DNA of 64,000 nucleotides from an uncultured Chlorobiota bacterium (GTDB lineage: Bacteria > Bacteroidota > Bacteroidia > Bacteroidales > JAADGE01): contig CAMZKL010000016.1 in the NCBI GenBank assembly GCA_947311255.1, positions 1 to 64,000 of the forward strand, in the 5' to 3' direction. Both the position numbers and the translations under genes were made by a program. The first letter of the stretch is position 1. Each line of letters begins with the position of its first letter. Below are positions 27,446-38,700 of this stretch, in pieces. The notes beneath the pieces are model-generated. The model searched no databases and was not told where the DNA came from. It saw nothing but the letters and a program-made list of their open reading frames with translations.

Positions 27446-27570
27446 AAATCTGCAAGTCATCGTATCAATATGTTAATAAACAGAGTGTTGAATGTAATCC
27501 CATTTCACTTAAATTAAAATAGGGATACGATGACTATCAGTGTTTTATATATAGATTTGCGGAATTAAGG
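27446..27570. repeat. Structured intergenic repeat, copy 2
   Basis: The left end AAATCTGCAAG (27446-27456) is identical to copy 1 (6074-6084). The right 40 nt (27531-27570, beginning TGACTATCAGT and ending TAAGG) match copy 1 at about 32 of 40 positions with the same internal spacing. The middle differs and contains a perfect inner stem, GTCATCGTATC/GATACGATGAC. The outer ends can still pair using G-U wobbles. Confidence 0.7.
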
Positions 27571-27576
27571 TATAAT

Positions 27577-27611
27577 AAAAAAAGGTCTGAAAAATCAGAC
27601 CTTTTTTTTAT
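27577..27611. terminator. Bidirectional intrinsic terminator
   Basis: AAAGGTCTGA (27581-27590) and TCAGACCTTT (27595-27604) form a perfect stem with an AAAA loop. A tracts lie on the left and T tracts on the right, so it serves both the Omp28-type gene (+) and the DUF4395 gene (-). Confidence 0.92.
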
Positions 27612-28045
27612 TTTTTATAAAAGGGAAATATAATATAATGATAAATAATACAACCTATACAAAAGTTAAAAGCAGCATCTGCAAAAATACATATTGCTAA
27701 AATAAAGGCAATTATTGAAGCAGCAAAAGGAAAAAAGAAAAAAACAGATAAAGATAAAACCGACAAAAAGAAACCAAATCTTGCCGCAAAAACCTTTGGA
27801 GCTTTGTTTACCATTTTCTTTGGTAAACCGGTAATATTAAACATCTTAGAAACAATCCAACTCGCAGGACTGTATTTAACTTTTTCAAAAACTCTGAAAC
27901 CAAAATCAATAACAGCAATTATTAAAAATATTTCATTTTGGGTTATTAAAAAAAGAGATATTAAAGAAACTAAAACTGCAGCAGTAACTCTACTCACATA
28001 TTCATTTATTTGTTGCAACGAAATTGGGCATACTAAATTATTCAT
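27608..28045 (-). CDS. DUF4395 membrane protein
   Basis: A 145-residue integral membrane protein of the DUF4395 family. The family's CPIS motif begins the protein (MNNLVCPISLQQINEYVSRVTA), and a CIGC cysteine pair lies near residue 130. About four membrane helices are predicted. Function is unknown; the conserved cysteine pairs hint at redox or metal chemistry, but that is inference. It ends within the shared terminator. Confidence 0.85.
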   Translation of the reverse strand: MNNLVCPISLQQINEYVSRVTAAVLVSLISLFLITQNEIFLIIAVIDFGFRVFEKVKYSPASWIVSKMFNITGLPKKMVNKAPKVFAARFGFFLSVLSLSVFFFFPFAASIIAFILAICIFADAAFNFCIGCIIYHYIIFPFYKK

Positions 28046-28121
28046 ATTTTAAATATTTGATTTATATCAATGTTGTTAATGCAAAGATATAAAACAATTG
28101 TGTGTTTTTAAGTGATATTTA

Positions 28122-29621
28122 TCACTTTTTTATTTTTTTCATAACTATTAATGGAAATTCATTAATAATTGTATTCCAATAAGGACTTTGTTTGTACTTT
28201 TCAATTTGGCTTAAAAACTCATTCTTTTCCATAAAACTTGGAGGGTTATTAGTAAGAATTACTATATACTCAGCATCATCAACTCTTGGAAAATAATAGA
28301 TTTTTTTTCTGAAAGCTAAATGAGGGGCTATATTTCCGGAAGCTGATATTCTTGCATTATCAGGTATTTGCTTAATTAAATTGTGAATTTTGTTAATGTC
28401 AAATGAAGTTGAATACATTCTTGTATCATAGAATTTGTTTTTTTCAGGTCCATAATATTTTAATTCTCTATTTATAAAATCAAACTGATGAATTGTTATT
28501 CCTGTTGCAAGAATAACAATTAAAATGCTTAAATATTTTTTTAAATTATTTGCATTTTTGCTAATTCTTATGTTTAACTCATCTAATGCAGAAAAAACAG
28601 CAATTGGTAGAATAGACACAACTTCAATTCCATAGTAAAATTCAGAACTCCACCTTAATGGCAAATCATTAAACATTTTTTGAGCAATAATAGGAATGAA
28701 TAATATAATGTATTTAGGACGAAATAAAAGTACAAAACCACCTGATAATAAGTAGATTAAATAAAATTCTTGTTTAACCTTGTCAAACGATATATCGTTT
28801 AAATGGTTTGTATAAAGATATGAAATAACCTTTAAAGGATTATTTATAATAAATTTAAAAGCTGCAAACGGATTGCTCCCCAATATGCTGTAATTAAATA
28901 GAGCAAAAGACCTGTTAGGATTTTCAAAATATGGGATTAATACTTTAAATACCATAATGAAATAAATAAATGAAGAAATAATTAATCCTAAAGAATAAAC
29001 CCTTAATTTATTATTTTTCCAATTTGTGATTAAAAGAAAAATGCCGATAAAAATAAACCATAATGAAAAGTTTTCTCTTCCAATAATTATAAAAATAAAG
29101 ATAATAATTGTATTCTTAAATTTTTGTTTCTCAAAATAATATAAAAAAACAGGTATTAAACTAGAAAGAATTATATCTAAATTAACATCAGCAACTATTG
29201 CCGAAAATCTTCCATATGTTAAAAAATATAAAAGTAAAGAAGATAAAGCAAGAGAATTTTTTTTTGTTTTTAGGTAAATATATTTATAAACAGCCCATCC
29301 TCCCCACACAATAAAAACAGTTTGGATAATTAATAATGAATATGTTCCAAATATTGGAGACATTATCCAATATAATGGGGCAAGAATTATTAATGTAAGC
29401 GAAAAATGGTCTTGAAAAAAAGTTAAGTTATTTTTGTCCCAATAATAAAGAGGATTAGGACTAACTCTAAAATGAGCATAATCATACCATGCAAAATTGT
29501 ATGATGCGTAATCTAATGCAAATGTTCTAAAATAATAATGGTTTAAAAGACTTGTGCCTAAAATAATGATTGAAAATATTGTTAGAATTATGTATGCATA
29601 TTTTAGGTTTTTGTTCAACAT
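28122..29621 (-). CDS. DUF2079 membrane protein
   Basis: A 499-residue polytopic protein matching DUF2079, a GT-C-like family. The N-terminal helix is followed by the characteristic FALDYASYNFAWYDYA periplasmic segment (Asp in the first loop) and FQDHFSLTLIILAPLYW. About ten further helices and a C-terminal soluble stretch (about 400-499) follow. The family resembles lipid-linked sugar glycosyltransferases, but no reaction is established. A TACTTTTG on the minus strand (29665-29672) is a possible -7 element. Confidence 0.82.
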   Translation of the reverse strand: MLNKNLKYAYIILTIFSIIILGTSLLNHYYFRTFALDYASYNFAWYDYAHFRVSPNPLYYWDKNNLTFFQDHFSLTLIILAPLYWIMSPIFGTYSLLIIQTVFIVWGGWAVYKYIYLKTKKNSLALSSLLLYFLTYGRFSAIVADVNLDIILSSLIPVFLYYFEKQKFKNTIIIFIFIIIGRENFSLWFIFIGIFLLITNWKNNKLRVYSLGLIISSFIYFIMVFKVLIPYFENPNRSFALFNYSILGSNPFAAFKFIINNPLKVISYLYTNHLNDISFDKVKQEFYLIYLLSGGFVLLFRPKYIILFIPIIAQKMFNDLPLRWSSEFYYGIEVVSILPIAVFSALDELNIRISKNANNLKKYLSILIVILATGITIHQFDFINRELKYYGPEKNKFYDTRMYSTSFDINKIHNLIKQIPDNARISASGNIAPHLAFRKKIYYFPRVDDAEYIVILTNNPPSFMEKNEFLSQIEKYKQSPYWNTIINEFPLIVMKKIKK

Positions 29622-29865
29622 ATTTCTCTAATAATTACTTTAGTAAAATTGTTTTTTTAAGTTCTCAAAAGTAATAAAAAACATAGCTCTTTCATGTAAT
29701 TTAATCTTATTTTTTTTTAATTATCAGCATTTTAAGTATTAGAAATTTTTCTTCGCCGGGGAATTTGTAAATTAGTAGGACAATAATGATTTAAAATAAC
29801 AATGTTATAGGTCAAAATTACAAATAAAGAAAATAACTGTTTAAATATAGAAATCTGAACAAAGT
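29622..29865. other. Intergenic region between lipB and the DUF2079 gene
   Basis: 244 bp with no gene. Apart from the possible minus-strand -7 element near 29665-29672, nothing could be assigned. No terminator hairpin for lipB was seen. Confidence 0.4.
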
Positions 29866-30537
29866 TTAGTTATTAAAGAAATAATTATAAAATTCCAATT
29901 TAATATAATTTATAATTTCTTTTAAATCAATTTTCAAACCTAATTCATTTTTAATTGAAGTAGTTTTTTTATTTATAAAACCGCAAGGGTTAATATGATT
30001 GAAATAAGATAAGTCAGTATTTACATTCAGAGCAAAACCGTGCATGGTAATTCCTCTGCTTATTTTTACTCCAATTGAACAAATTTTTCTTTCTGTTTTT
30101 TTTCCTACATCTAGCCAAACACCGATATTATTTTTACTAATTTCTCCTTTAATATTATATTTTTTTAAAATGTCAATTATTAAATATTCAAGTTTGTAGA
30201 TGTATTCTTTTGAGCCAATTTTAAAATTTTCCAAATCAATAATAGGATACACAACAACTTGTCCGGGACCATGATAGGTAATATCTCCACCTCTGTTTGT
30301 TTTATGATAACTTGCGTTTATTTTTTTTAGAAAGTTGCTATTAATTAGTAAGTTGTTTTCATTTCCGCTTTTTCCCAATGTATAGACATGAGGATGCTCA
30401 CAAATTAGAATATCATTTGTATTTTTAATATTAAAATTTTTATTATTTAGCTTCTTTTTAAAATAGTCTTCTTGAATTTCAAGAGCTGTTGAATAAGCAA
30501 TAGTTCCAATATTTTTAAAATACAATATATTATTCAT
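29866..30537 (-). CDS. lipB: Lipoyl(octanoyl) transferase
   Basis: A 223-residue LipB that moves octanoyl from acyl carrier protein to the lipoyl domains of 2-oxoacid dehydrogenases and GcvH. Visible motifs are RGGDITYHGPGQVVVYPI (about 82-99), the lysine-bearing KICSIGVKI (about 150) and the acyl-carrying cysteine in NPCGF (about 182). Length and motif order are typical. A lipA gene is not in the window. The start ATG follows directly after the adhesin's terminator region. Confidence 0.95.
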   Translation of the reverse strand: MNNILYFKNIGTIAYSTALEIQEDYFKKKLNNKNFNIKNTNDILICEHPHVYTLGKSGNENNLLINSNFLKKINASYHKTNRGGDITYHGPGQVVVYPIIDLENFKIGSKEYIYKLEYLIIDILKKYNIKGEISKNNIGVWLDVGKKTERKICSIGVKISRGITMHGFALNVNTDLSYFNHINPCGFINKKTTSIKNELGLKIDLKEIINYIKLEFYNYFFNN

Positions 30538-30567
30538 GTTTATATTTTTATAAATTTTAGCAAACTT

Positions 30568-30603
30568 ATAAAAAAAAAGCCCTTATTATAAAAACAAGGG
30601 CTT
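30568..30603 (-). terminator. Intrinsic terminator of the giant adhesin gene
   Basis: On the minus strand AAGCCCTT (30603-30596) pairs with AAGGGCTT (30584-30577) around an 11-nt loop and is followed by a run of T. Confidence 0.85.
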
Positions 30604-30625
30604 AAAAGTTTGAACAGATAAGATT

Positions 30626-33600
30626 TTACTTACGTTTTATAATTTTTGTTCTATAAGTATGATTATCAATTCTTAATTTAATAAAGTAAACACCAGCAGA
30701 TAAGTTGCTGACATCTAATATTTTAGAATGAGAACTCATTATTTTAGATAATATTATTTCTCCTGAAATATTAACTATTTCAACATAAGTTTTTCCGTCA
30801 GTAATATCCTGTTCAATAGTAATGAAATTACTTGTAGGGTTTGGATAAACTCTTATATCAATTTGAGAAAGATTAGAAATCCCTGATGTCCCTTTAACAG
30901 TTAATTTGAAAGCATCTGAAACATTTTCTCCTGCTATATCATTTACAGTTACTTTAATGTGTAGAATTTCTGCATTTTCAGGTGTACCGCTAAAAGTTTT
31001 AGTTTCGGAATTAAAATTTAACCAATTAGGCAACATACTTCCGTTTTCTAATTCTGCTGAATATGTTAGTATATCTCCCAAATCAACATCTGCAAAAGTA
31101 TTTTCTGGAATTAAATAAGTGTACAATTCAGTTGTATTAGTTTCCATATCCGGAATTTCATTAAGAACAACAGGTGCATCATTTGTATTTATAACAGTGA
31201 TTTTAAAATCCTGAGATGCAGATGCTCCCATTTTATCAAAAGCAGTTATTTTAACAAATATATCCCCAACATTATCATTTGTAGCAAGCCCGGTAAATTT
31301 TAATGTTTCACTATCAAAATGTAACCAACTAGGAATTTCTATACCTGAAATTAGTTTTGCAGAATAATTTATAATTTCATCATTTGCATCATTTTCAGCA
31401 AAGATATTATTTGGAATTGTGAAATTAAAATTATTATCTTCAAAAACTTCTTTGTCTAAAATTTGATTTATAACAACAGGTGCATTGTTTTTAAAGAAAC
31501 GTAATTCAAATCTGTTTGCTGAAACACCTGCCACACAACTAAATGTGTAATTATTTAGAGATTGCTGATTTAAGTAAATTTCAGTATTACTCTCATTATC
31601 AATAAAATAAACGCGAGTTTCTTTAAAATTAAAATCTTCTAAAGAAATAGAATAAGTTCCTGCTTGTCCAATTTTAATATTTAAAGGAACAACAAGTCCA
31701 TCCATTTCAGACTGTGCAAGTGCATTAATAGATAATGGAGTTTGATCATTTAATGTTAAAGAATAAATATGAGGTACATTTGTTGATGTACTGTACAATT
31801 TAAAGGCATCAAAATTTTCGTCATAACCTTCTGTTGCATTTGATTTGAAATATATAACTGCATAATCATTAAAACCGTTAGCTTCCATTTTTAATTTTAT
31901 AAAATTTGGTTTAAGATTTTCTTCTTTTGTTGATTTCAAATAATTTACAGAAGAATGTACTCTGTGAGAATTTTGAAAAGTAAAGCCTGCATTATCAGCT
32001 GTTGCATGAACAAAAAATGCTTGCATTGGTGCAACTTCATTAGATAAATTACCACTTCCGGAACTTATTCCTCCTGCGTAACTTGCGTATTGATTTCCAT
32101 CCCAAACGTAAATTCCATCATCTATATTTGTTCTTCCTACTTTTGCTAAGTCCCAATCAATAGCAGAAGGATATGGATTTGAAACTAAATGCCAACCATC
32201 ATAGTAATTTGGAAGTGGACCTGCTTGTGCATCGTTTACTGTGTGCGTTAACCCATTTATGTTTATATTTCCTGTATTAGGAGTTCCTGTAAACGTAATT
32301 AGTTGATTTTCAGTTGTGTAAAAAGCATAGCCTGTTTCAACTTCCATTGGGTCGTTTGTTACTTGGTTTGCATAGGCATGAGTCCAAGCACGAGCTAAAC
32401 TGTCAGAATTAAATGGTCCGGCAGGTGATGTTAAAGGATTACCGTCAAGATCATAAGTTTCGTCATATACATAAAAATTTGGATTAAAATCACCCGAAGA
32501 ATGAGATTGAGTAAATAAATCACTTCCTGCATTTCCTCCTAACTGAATAGGTGAGGACAGGTAGTGAAATTTATTTGCAGATATATATCTTTCAGCTTGC
32601 ATTGTTCCTGAGCCACTTATAGTTCCGTTATCAATAAATGAGGCAGAAGGTCCTTCTCCTGTGGGTGATTTTAAAATTAATGTACCATTAAGAGTGAAAT
32701 TTCCTGTTGCTGTTAGACTTTTGTTAGCATTTATTGTTAGTGTTCTTCCAACTTGTAAATCAATTGCCTTACAGAATGCAGCTATATCAATTGTTGGTTC
32801 ATTTGTAACTCCTGAATTAGGAATAATTATATCATCTACTGCCGTAGGTACAACATTATTGTTCCAGTTTGCAGGCAAATTCCATACAGCAGATACATCA
32901 CCTTCCCAAGTTAATGTAACAGGAACATGATTTGTACTTAAAGTAAAGAAATTTCCTGTACCAAATTCATTAAATGATGTTGTGTTTGAATTTTGAGTTA
33001 CAGTTCCACTTGTAGCATTTCCAACTATTGTATTTGTTGCATCAACTTCATTCCACGCATTTGGTGTTCCTGTTTGCCATTCTGCAATTCTTATGTTAGC
33101 TCTGCTTGCAGCATCAGTTGTCATTGCACTAATTGCATCCCAACGAACTCTTACTTTTGCTGTTGCTACAACACTGCTTTCAACTCTCCAATATTCATTG
33201 TTGCTTACAACAGTTAGAGGTGCATTGAAAATGCTAGGGTCATATCCATCATTATTTGGGTTATGGTTGTAATATTGTGCTATCCAGTAATTTGAAACTG
33301 ATGATCCTATTACTGAAACATTCCCATTACGATTATCATTTCCAACAGGGAAATTAAAATGCTGTCCGGATGTTATGTTCTTACTTAAAGGACCGTCAAC
33401 AAATTTGCCTGTGCCAGCTCCGGAAACAATGTTTTCTAAGGAATTTGTTAATTTTAAAATATTAGTTGCATCAGTATGAATAACACCAGCATCAAAAGTT
33501 AATGTTTGTTCTATATCAGAAGGAATGTTCATGTCAATACCATTTGTATTATTAACAATAAAATGGTTGAAAGAATTTGCTCCTGTAAATCCACCAGTTC

Positions 33601-35356
33601 CTGACATTGTTTGCATACCTGATGTTCCATTAAGCTCGACAATTGAACTTGCACCAGTTCCAGCATCAAATAGTCCTGAGTTATATACAATATTCTTGTG
33701 AATTTCTAATTTTCTGTCAAATTCATTAACTACTTTAAGGGTAGCAGCTCCATCTATTGAGAAATTTCCAAGAACAATTAAATCAAGGTTTGGTAATTCT
33801 CTCTTGTTTGTTCCACTAAAAACTAAATTGTTTACTTGTGGAATATTACTTAAAACGCTGTAATTATTAGAACCTCCAAATTCAAGTGTTCCTCCTGTTT
33901 CTGCAAGGAATGCTTCATAAAAACCACCAGGTAATGTTCCTCTTTCAGAATATAAAGTTCCTGTTCCTGAAATATTTCCTACTCTGTTTGCAAAAGTAGT
34001 TCCAACATCTAATGTTCCTAATATTTCTGATGAATATGCATTAATAAAATTAGCTGAAGTTTGAACTCTGTCTCCTACCAAAATTCTTACTCTTGAACCT
34101 CTTGGTATGTCAGGTAAACCTAATGTTGCAGGTAAAACCCATGTTCCGGTTCCATCGTCAACTCTCCAAGTACTTGCAGTATTCCAATCCATTAAACCGC
34201 CGGTACCATTTGATTGATATAAAGCAACATTGTCCGGTATTGCATCATTTATTCCGGCAATATAATCTCCGTTAAAATCTGCATCTGAGGCATTGCTAAA
34301 ATCAAATATTAATTTTTGATTTGTTTCATCAAATTTACTTACATCGCCGTATTTTGTCCAATCTCCGGAGCCGTTTGCCAAAAGTTTTGCTGTTATATAA
34401 TCAAAAACAGTATATGGTGCTGTAACTTCAACATCATCAGCATTATAAAAGAACTCAACAGTACCTGTTCCGTCTGTAAAATTTTCAGATTTAAGAACCC
34501 AATAATATTGTAAAACATTATCTGCATCAACAATTGAAGGAACTTCTGAGTCTTCTATAATGGAAGGATGAATTTCGTCTGCGGGTTTGGCAATAATAAA
34601 TCCGGTAGAACTTGTATTTTGTGTAAGAGTTACTAAAACAGGTGTATATTTGTTTGCAGCACCGCTTACTGAACCTACAGGATATGTAAATGTTATTGCT
34701 CCAGATGGAAAAAACTTTTTAACACCATAATCTGAAAAAGATACATTTGTTCCTATCATATTATTAACTCCAAAAGGATTTGCTTCTTGAATTATGCAAT
34801 TTATTCCAAGAGTTAAAATGTTTCCTCCAATGTTTAAAACCCCGGCTTCTAATTTAAGATAATCTTTTATAAAAGGAGTATTTCCAACCGGAAGAACTAC
34901 GTTATTTCCATTGTTTATAGTTAATTTTCCGAATGTACCGCTTCCTGTTAAAGTTTGTTCGGAAGTTCCTAACATTGAAATTCCGTCTTCAATTCCTGTT
35001 CCTCCATATACATGAACTGCATTATTATTTAAGTTTCCTAAAACATGAATTTCGTTCGCATTATCATTTAAAGTTCCGGTTTCAAGATTAAGAATATTTT
35101 CAACAATTAAATCTGTTGATGTTCCGGAATTTAAACTTAATATTTGTGTGTTTTTATTTGTTAAATTCCAAAAAGTTGTATTCCCTGTAATTTGTTGGTT
35201 TGTAGCGGATTTAAAATAAGTAGTATTTCCGTTTGCAGTAAATGTTCCTGCATTTGTAAAGTCTCCGTAGCAATTTAAATCAAGCGTGTTTGCATTAAAT
35301 TCTGTTCCTGCTTCAATTGATAATTCTCCATCAAGATTAAGCGGAATAGTCCACAT
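30626..35356 (-). CDS. Giant T9SS adhesin, C-terminal part (downstream of an in-frame stop)
   Basis: This 1,576-residue open part has no signal peptide. Its first ATG (35356) falls inside a beta-strand repeat, so it is unlikely to be a real start. The 123 codons before it (35725-35357) are open in the same frame and continue the coding of 35726-41056. It contains beta-helix-like repeats (NLTNKNTQ..., GTLNDNANEI...), a SPIQLGG/YPSAIDWD region typical of large Bacteroidota adhesins (about 930-1080), two cadherin-like (dystroglycan-type) domains at about 1290-1490 (PSWLHFDSETLKFTG and PNWLNFNSETKTFSG) and a T9SS sorting domain (about 1500-1576, VYPNPTSNF and GVYFIKL). Probably one gene with 35726-41056, interrupted by TGA. 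Confidence 0.85.
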   Translation of the reverse strand: MWTIPLNLDGELSIEAGTEFNANTLDLNCYGDFTNAGTFTANGNTTYFKSATNQQITGNTTFWNLTNKNTQILSLNSGTSTDLIVENILNLETGTLNDNANEIHVLGNLNNNAVHVYGGTGIEDGISMLGTSEQTLTGSGTFGKLTINNGNNVVLPVGNTPFIKDYLKLEAGVLNIGGNILTLGINCIIQEANPFGVNNMIGTNVSFSDYGVKKFFPSGAITFTYPVGSVSGAANKYTPVLVTLTQNTSSTGFIIAKPADEIHPSIIEDSEVPSIVDADNVLQYYWVLKSENFTDGTGTVEFFYNADDVEVTAPYTVFDYITAKLLANGSGDWTKYGDVSKFDETNQKLIFDFSNASDADFNGDYIAGINDAIPDNVALYQSNGTGGLMDWNTASTWRVDDGTGTWVLPATLGLPDIPRGSRVRILVGDRVQTSANFINAYSSEILGTLDVGTTFANRVGNISGTGTLYSERGTLPGGFYEAFLAETGGTLEFGGSNNYSVLSNIPQVNNLVFSGTNKRELPNLDLIVLGNFSIDGAATLKVVNEFDRKLEIHKNIVYNSGLFDAGTGASSIVELNGTSGMQTMSGTGGFTGANSFNHFIVNNTNGIDMNIPSDIEQTLTFDAGVIHTDATNILKLTNSLENIVSGAGTGKFVDGPLSKNITSGQHFNFPVGNDNRNGNVSVIGSSVSNYWIAQYYNHNPNNDGYDPSIFNAPLTVVSNNEYWRVESSVVATAKVRVRWDAISAMTTDAASRANIRIAEWQTGTPNAWNEVDATNTIVGNATSGTVTQNSNTTSFNEFGTGNFFTLSTNHVPVTLTWEGDVSAVWNLPANWNNNVVPTAVDDIIIPNSGVTNEPTIDIAAFCKAIDLQVGRTLTINANKSLTATGNFTLNGTLILKSPTGEGPSASFIDNGTISGSGTMQAERYISANKFHYLSSPIQLGGNAGSDLFTQSHSSGDFNPNFYVYDETYDLDGNPLTSPAGPFNSDSLARAWTHAYANQVTNDPMEVETGYAFYTTENQLITFTGTPNTGNININGLTHTVNDAQAGPLPNYYDGWHLVSNPYPSAIDWDLAKVGRTNIDDGIYVWDGNQYASYAGGISSGSGNLSNEVAPMQAFFVHATADNAGFTFQNSHRVHSSVNYLKSTKEENLKPNFIKLKMEANGFNDYAVIYFKSNATEGYDENFDAFKLYSTSTNVPHIYSLTLNDQTPLSINALAQSEMDGLVVPLNIKIGQAGTYSISLEDFNFKETRVYFIDNESNTEIYLNQQSLNNYTFSCVAGVSANRFELRFFKNNAPVVINQILDKEVFEDNNFNFTIPNNIFAENDANDEIINYSAKLISGIEIPSWLHFDSETLKFTGLATNDNVGDIFVKITAFDKMGASASQDFKITVINTNDAPVVLNEIPDMETNTTELYTYLIPENTFADVDLGDILTYSAELENGSMLPNWLNFNSETKTFSGTPENAEILHIKVTVNDIAGENVSDAFKLTVKGTSGISNLSQIDIRVYPNPTSNFITIEQDITDGKTYVEIVNISGEIILSKIMSSHSKILDVSNLSAGVYFIKLRIDNHTYRTKIIKRK

Positions 35357-35725
35357 TTTAGCTTTTGGGCTGTTATGAGAATTAAGTGTTAAGTTTTGAA
35401 GATGAATTGTTGAATAAATTCCAAATTCTTGATTAACATCTGTATTTCCATTCCCAAGAGTAATTGTTGTTCCGGAACTTAAATTACTTGTTGCAGGGTC
35501 AAGATATAAACTTGCAAAAGTAGGGTTAGTTTGTTGACTTACAATTGTTAAACTTCCAGCAGTGTGTGTAAAATTACTTCCTGTATTTAGAATTTCAAAA
35601 ACTCCTCTGTTCCCTTCGGGAGCAGAATTTTTACCAACTACAACTGTTCCGCCTGTTTGGATGTAATTTAATATGCCGGAAGTTGAGTTTAAACCTCTTC
35701 TGATTTGAGACCCAACTGTTAGAAC
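35357..35725 (-). other. Open in-frame segment joining the two adhesin parts
   Basis: I translated all 123 codons from the TGA at 35726 to the ATG at 35354-35356. There is no other stop. The product (for example VLTVGSQIRRGLNSTSG and YIQTGGTVVVGKNSAPEG) has the same Gly/Asn/Thr-rich beta-helix character as both flanks. The reading frame is therefore intact across the whole 10.4 kb except for one codon. Confidence 0.9.
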
Positions 35726-35728
35726 TCA
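35726..35728 (-). other. In-frame TGA stop inside the giant adhesin
   Basis: The minus-strand codons read LEISS-TGA-VLTVGS. The context fits the common SSGVLTVG turn, so the ancestral codon was probably GGA (Gly), one G-to-T change away; this is inference. TGA ends other genes here normally (for example at 10214 and 57822), so reassignment is unlikely. Confidence 0.85.
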
Positions 35729-38700
35729 ACTTGAAATTTCTAGTGTTGCATTTCCAGATGATGAATATTGAATATAGTTATTTCCGTTATTTGCATTGTC
35801 GTCCATATTTACAGCACCTCCTGATATGAGTAATTTTCCATCAAGAAGAATACCTGTATCATCTCCCGAAGCATTTACTTGTCCTGCTCTAATTTCTAGT
35901 GCTGCTTCGACAGGGATTTCAAAATTGTCATCGCCGGTTGTGAGGTCTATATTTATAGCTGCGTTATTAAGAATAAGTGTACCATTCTTCATTTCGAGTG
36001 CTTTTTTAACTCCTGCACCAAGAGTTGGTCCATTAAGGTTAAAGTCATTTTGAAAAGTGAAAGTATTTGTTTGGTTAGTACCTTTATTCATTTCAATACG
36101 ATACAAATCCATAATTGTCCCACCTGTATTTGTGTATGTATTGTTTGTTTCGCCATCTAATTCAAGGATTACACTAGTTCTATCTGTTGCTGTGAAAAGG
36201 TCTATATTATCTTCATTTATAATAATATCTCCTCCAACTATGAATCTGTGTTCTAATGTGCTTGCAACTCCCGGGTCATCCACCATTATAGGGTCAGAAA
36301 TAACCACATTCCCTTTTACAGTAACTGTTACAGGACTTCCAGTAGCCGGGAAATGAAAATTACCTCTATTTGCTTGCCAATCTTGGTCTGTTATTCTTAA
36401 ATTCCTTTTAATTAGAATATCATCTGCTGCAATAATATCGTAACAGTGATAGCCTGAAACTAAATCATAATTGATTACAAGGTTTGCTTGATCAATTGTA
36501 TAATGTGCTGATTCAAAAAATACAGAAGGAGCTGGTTGAGGGATATTATTCATAGTGTAAGAAGAACCTCCTGAAGTTGTAAAAATTAGATATCTGGAAC
36601 TGCTGTGAGAAGCAAAATCTCCAAAATCTCCACTAACTACCGGACTTACATGCCTATTGAATGAAATTGTCCCGGTACCTTTTACTACACCAATATCATA
36701 AGGTACTGTATTTACGTAAAATTGTACTCGCGAGCCAGCATTTGTAAGGTTTACCTCAGCTGGATTTTGTGAACTTGGTTGTGCTGTCCCTGCATTTGTA
36801 TTATCAACATCCATAATATCACCAGCACTAATAATGACAATACTTCCTGCTGTGGGCACTTGGTTTTCTACCCAATCAGCAGCAGTAGTCCACCTTCCAC
36901 GATTAGGGGGATTTTTTGTATGAGCATTTGAGTGAAAAATTGCAACAGTACCGGTAAACCTTGCAGTTACTCCCGCAGTATAGTTTGCTTTTTCAAGAGT
37001 AAAACCTGTATCAGTTTGCCCGTTAAATGTAATTCTGTTATTTCCTGCATTTACACCTTCATTTTCAGGAACTGTTTCATCTTCATAGCTTCTTGTATAA
37101 GGATTCTCATCTAAAACTTTCCCTGCCACATAATTTGTTTCTGTTCCTACAATATCAGAATCATCATAATCAAACTGAACAGAAGTAACAGTTGGTAGTG
37201 TAGTAAAATCACTATAGCCAACTCTCCAATAATAATCAAGCAAATCGCCACTTCCTAAATTTGTTGTTTGAAGTTCGCCGTCAACAGGTCTTATTGTTAT
37301 GTATCCGTCATCTGAAAAGTTGCTTACTATTACTCTAGCAGGAGTGTATCTGTTTGAAGTAGTTCTAGTTCCAAGAGGAAATGTATATGTCCCGTTTGCA
37401 GTTGTTAATATTGATATGCCGCCGTCAGAATGATTTCCGTCAGAATATATCATTCTATTAACATTTGCTTGATTACGTGTAAGATTGTTAGGAGTAGAAT
37501 TGAGATGTAAATAATCAACTTTAAGATTATAGGATGCTATATTATATAAACCCTGAAAAAATCCTATTCTTTTTATATAAATATCACTTGTAAAAGTAAT
37601 AGTTCCTGTAGAGTTGAATTTTATATTTCCAAATAAAGCCCCATTTTCAGATAGAACTGTTAAATCTCCGTCTCTGAACATTACATATGCTGTTCTTGGA
37701 GTTGTTCCATGCGTATAAAAACCCAATTCACCAATTTTAGAAACAAAAACTCCTTGAAAAAGTCTAACGGATTGTCTTCCTTGGTCAAGAATTCCGCTTT
37801 CAATTCTGCAATCATTTACAACATGAACCAAACGATTGTGCCACTCAGCACCTACCACATTAGGGTCTTTGTTCGGATCTCCCATAACAGTTATTCTTGT
37901 CCCTTGTGATTTGTTCACTGTAAAGTTGTAGAAATATTGCTCATATCCGTCATCTGTATTATGCCCGATATATAATTCTCCATCTTCTGCTCCGTTGAAA
38001 ATAGTTGTATTTGTTCCGTAAACATAAGAGGCCCCTTCTTCAATAGAAAAGTTTCGTCCTACTGTTAAGTTTTCATTGTTAGTAATAAAATCATTAATTG
38101 ATGCCTCTAATGTTAAATCGTTTAATACAACAAGTGGTTGTGCCGCTAAATCGGCATCAGAATTTCCGTTAATATTTGTTCCTGCATCTAAAACATGGTC
38201 AGCTGAATTGCCGGCAGTATTTCTCATAATTAAATTATAAAAAGGTGCCGTCGAAGTAATTTTGAAATTATTTGTAGTTCCTGCAATCTCGGCAATTACT
38301 GTTCCGCCTGTTATATTTATATTTGAAGCATCAGAGCCTATAAAAATACCTCCTGAATTAGAATCCGAACCATTTGCATCATATATATGTAATGTTCCTC
38401 CTGACATATTAAATACATTGCCAGGATAAGTCATTGAAAAGTGATAATAATTACCATTAGTATTTGTCGGATTAATTATATTTGCACTACCTCCTGATTG
38501 AATATAACTTCCTACATGAGAAGCACCTAGAACTGATGTTCTTATTTGATTTGCAGTTAATGTGCCACCTTCAACTTGTACTGAACCTGCACCTCTTAAA
38601 GTAAATCCTTGCGGAACAAGAGCTTCAAAAGTTCCTGCTGTAATTTTAGCAACACCATAAGGTACAATTGCATTGGAAGGTGAACTTGTTGATACTGTAC

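Noticed and set aside
35726..35728. TGA recoded as glycine (as in SR1/Gracilibacteria) across the genome
   Set aside because: Other genes in the window end normally at TGA (10212-10214 and 57820-57822), and no other gene has an in-frame TGA.
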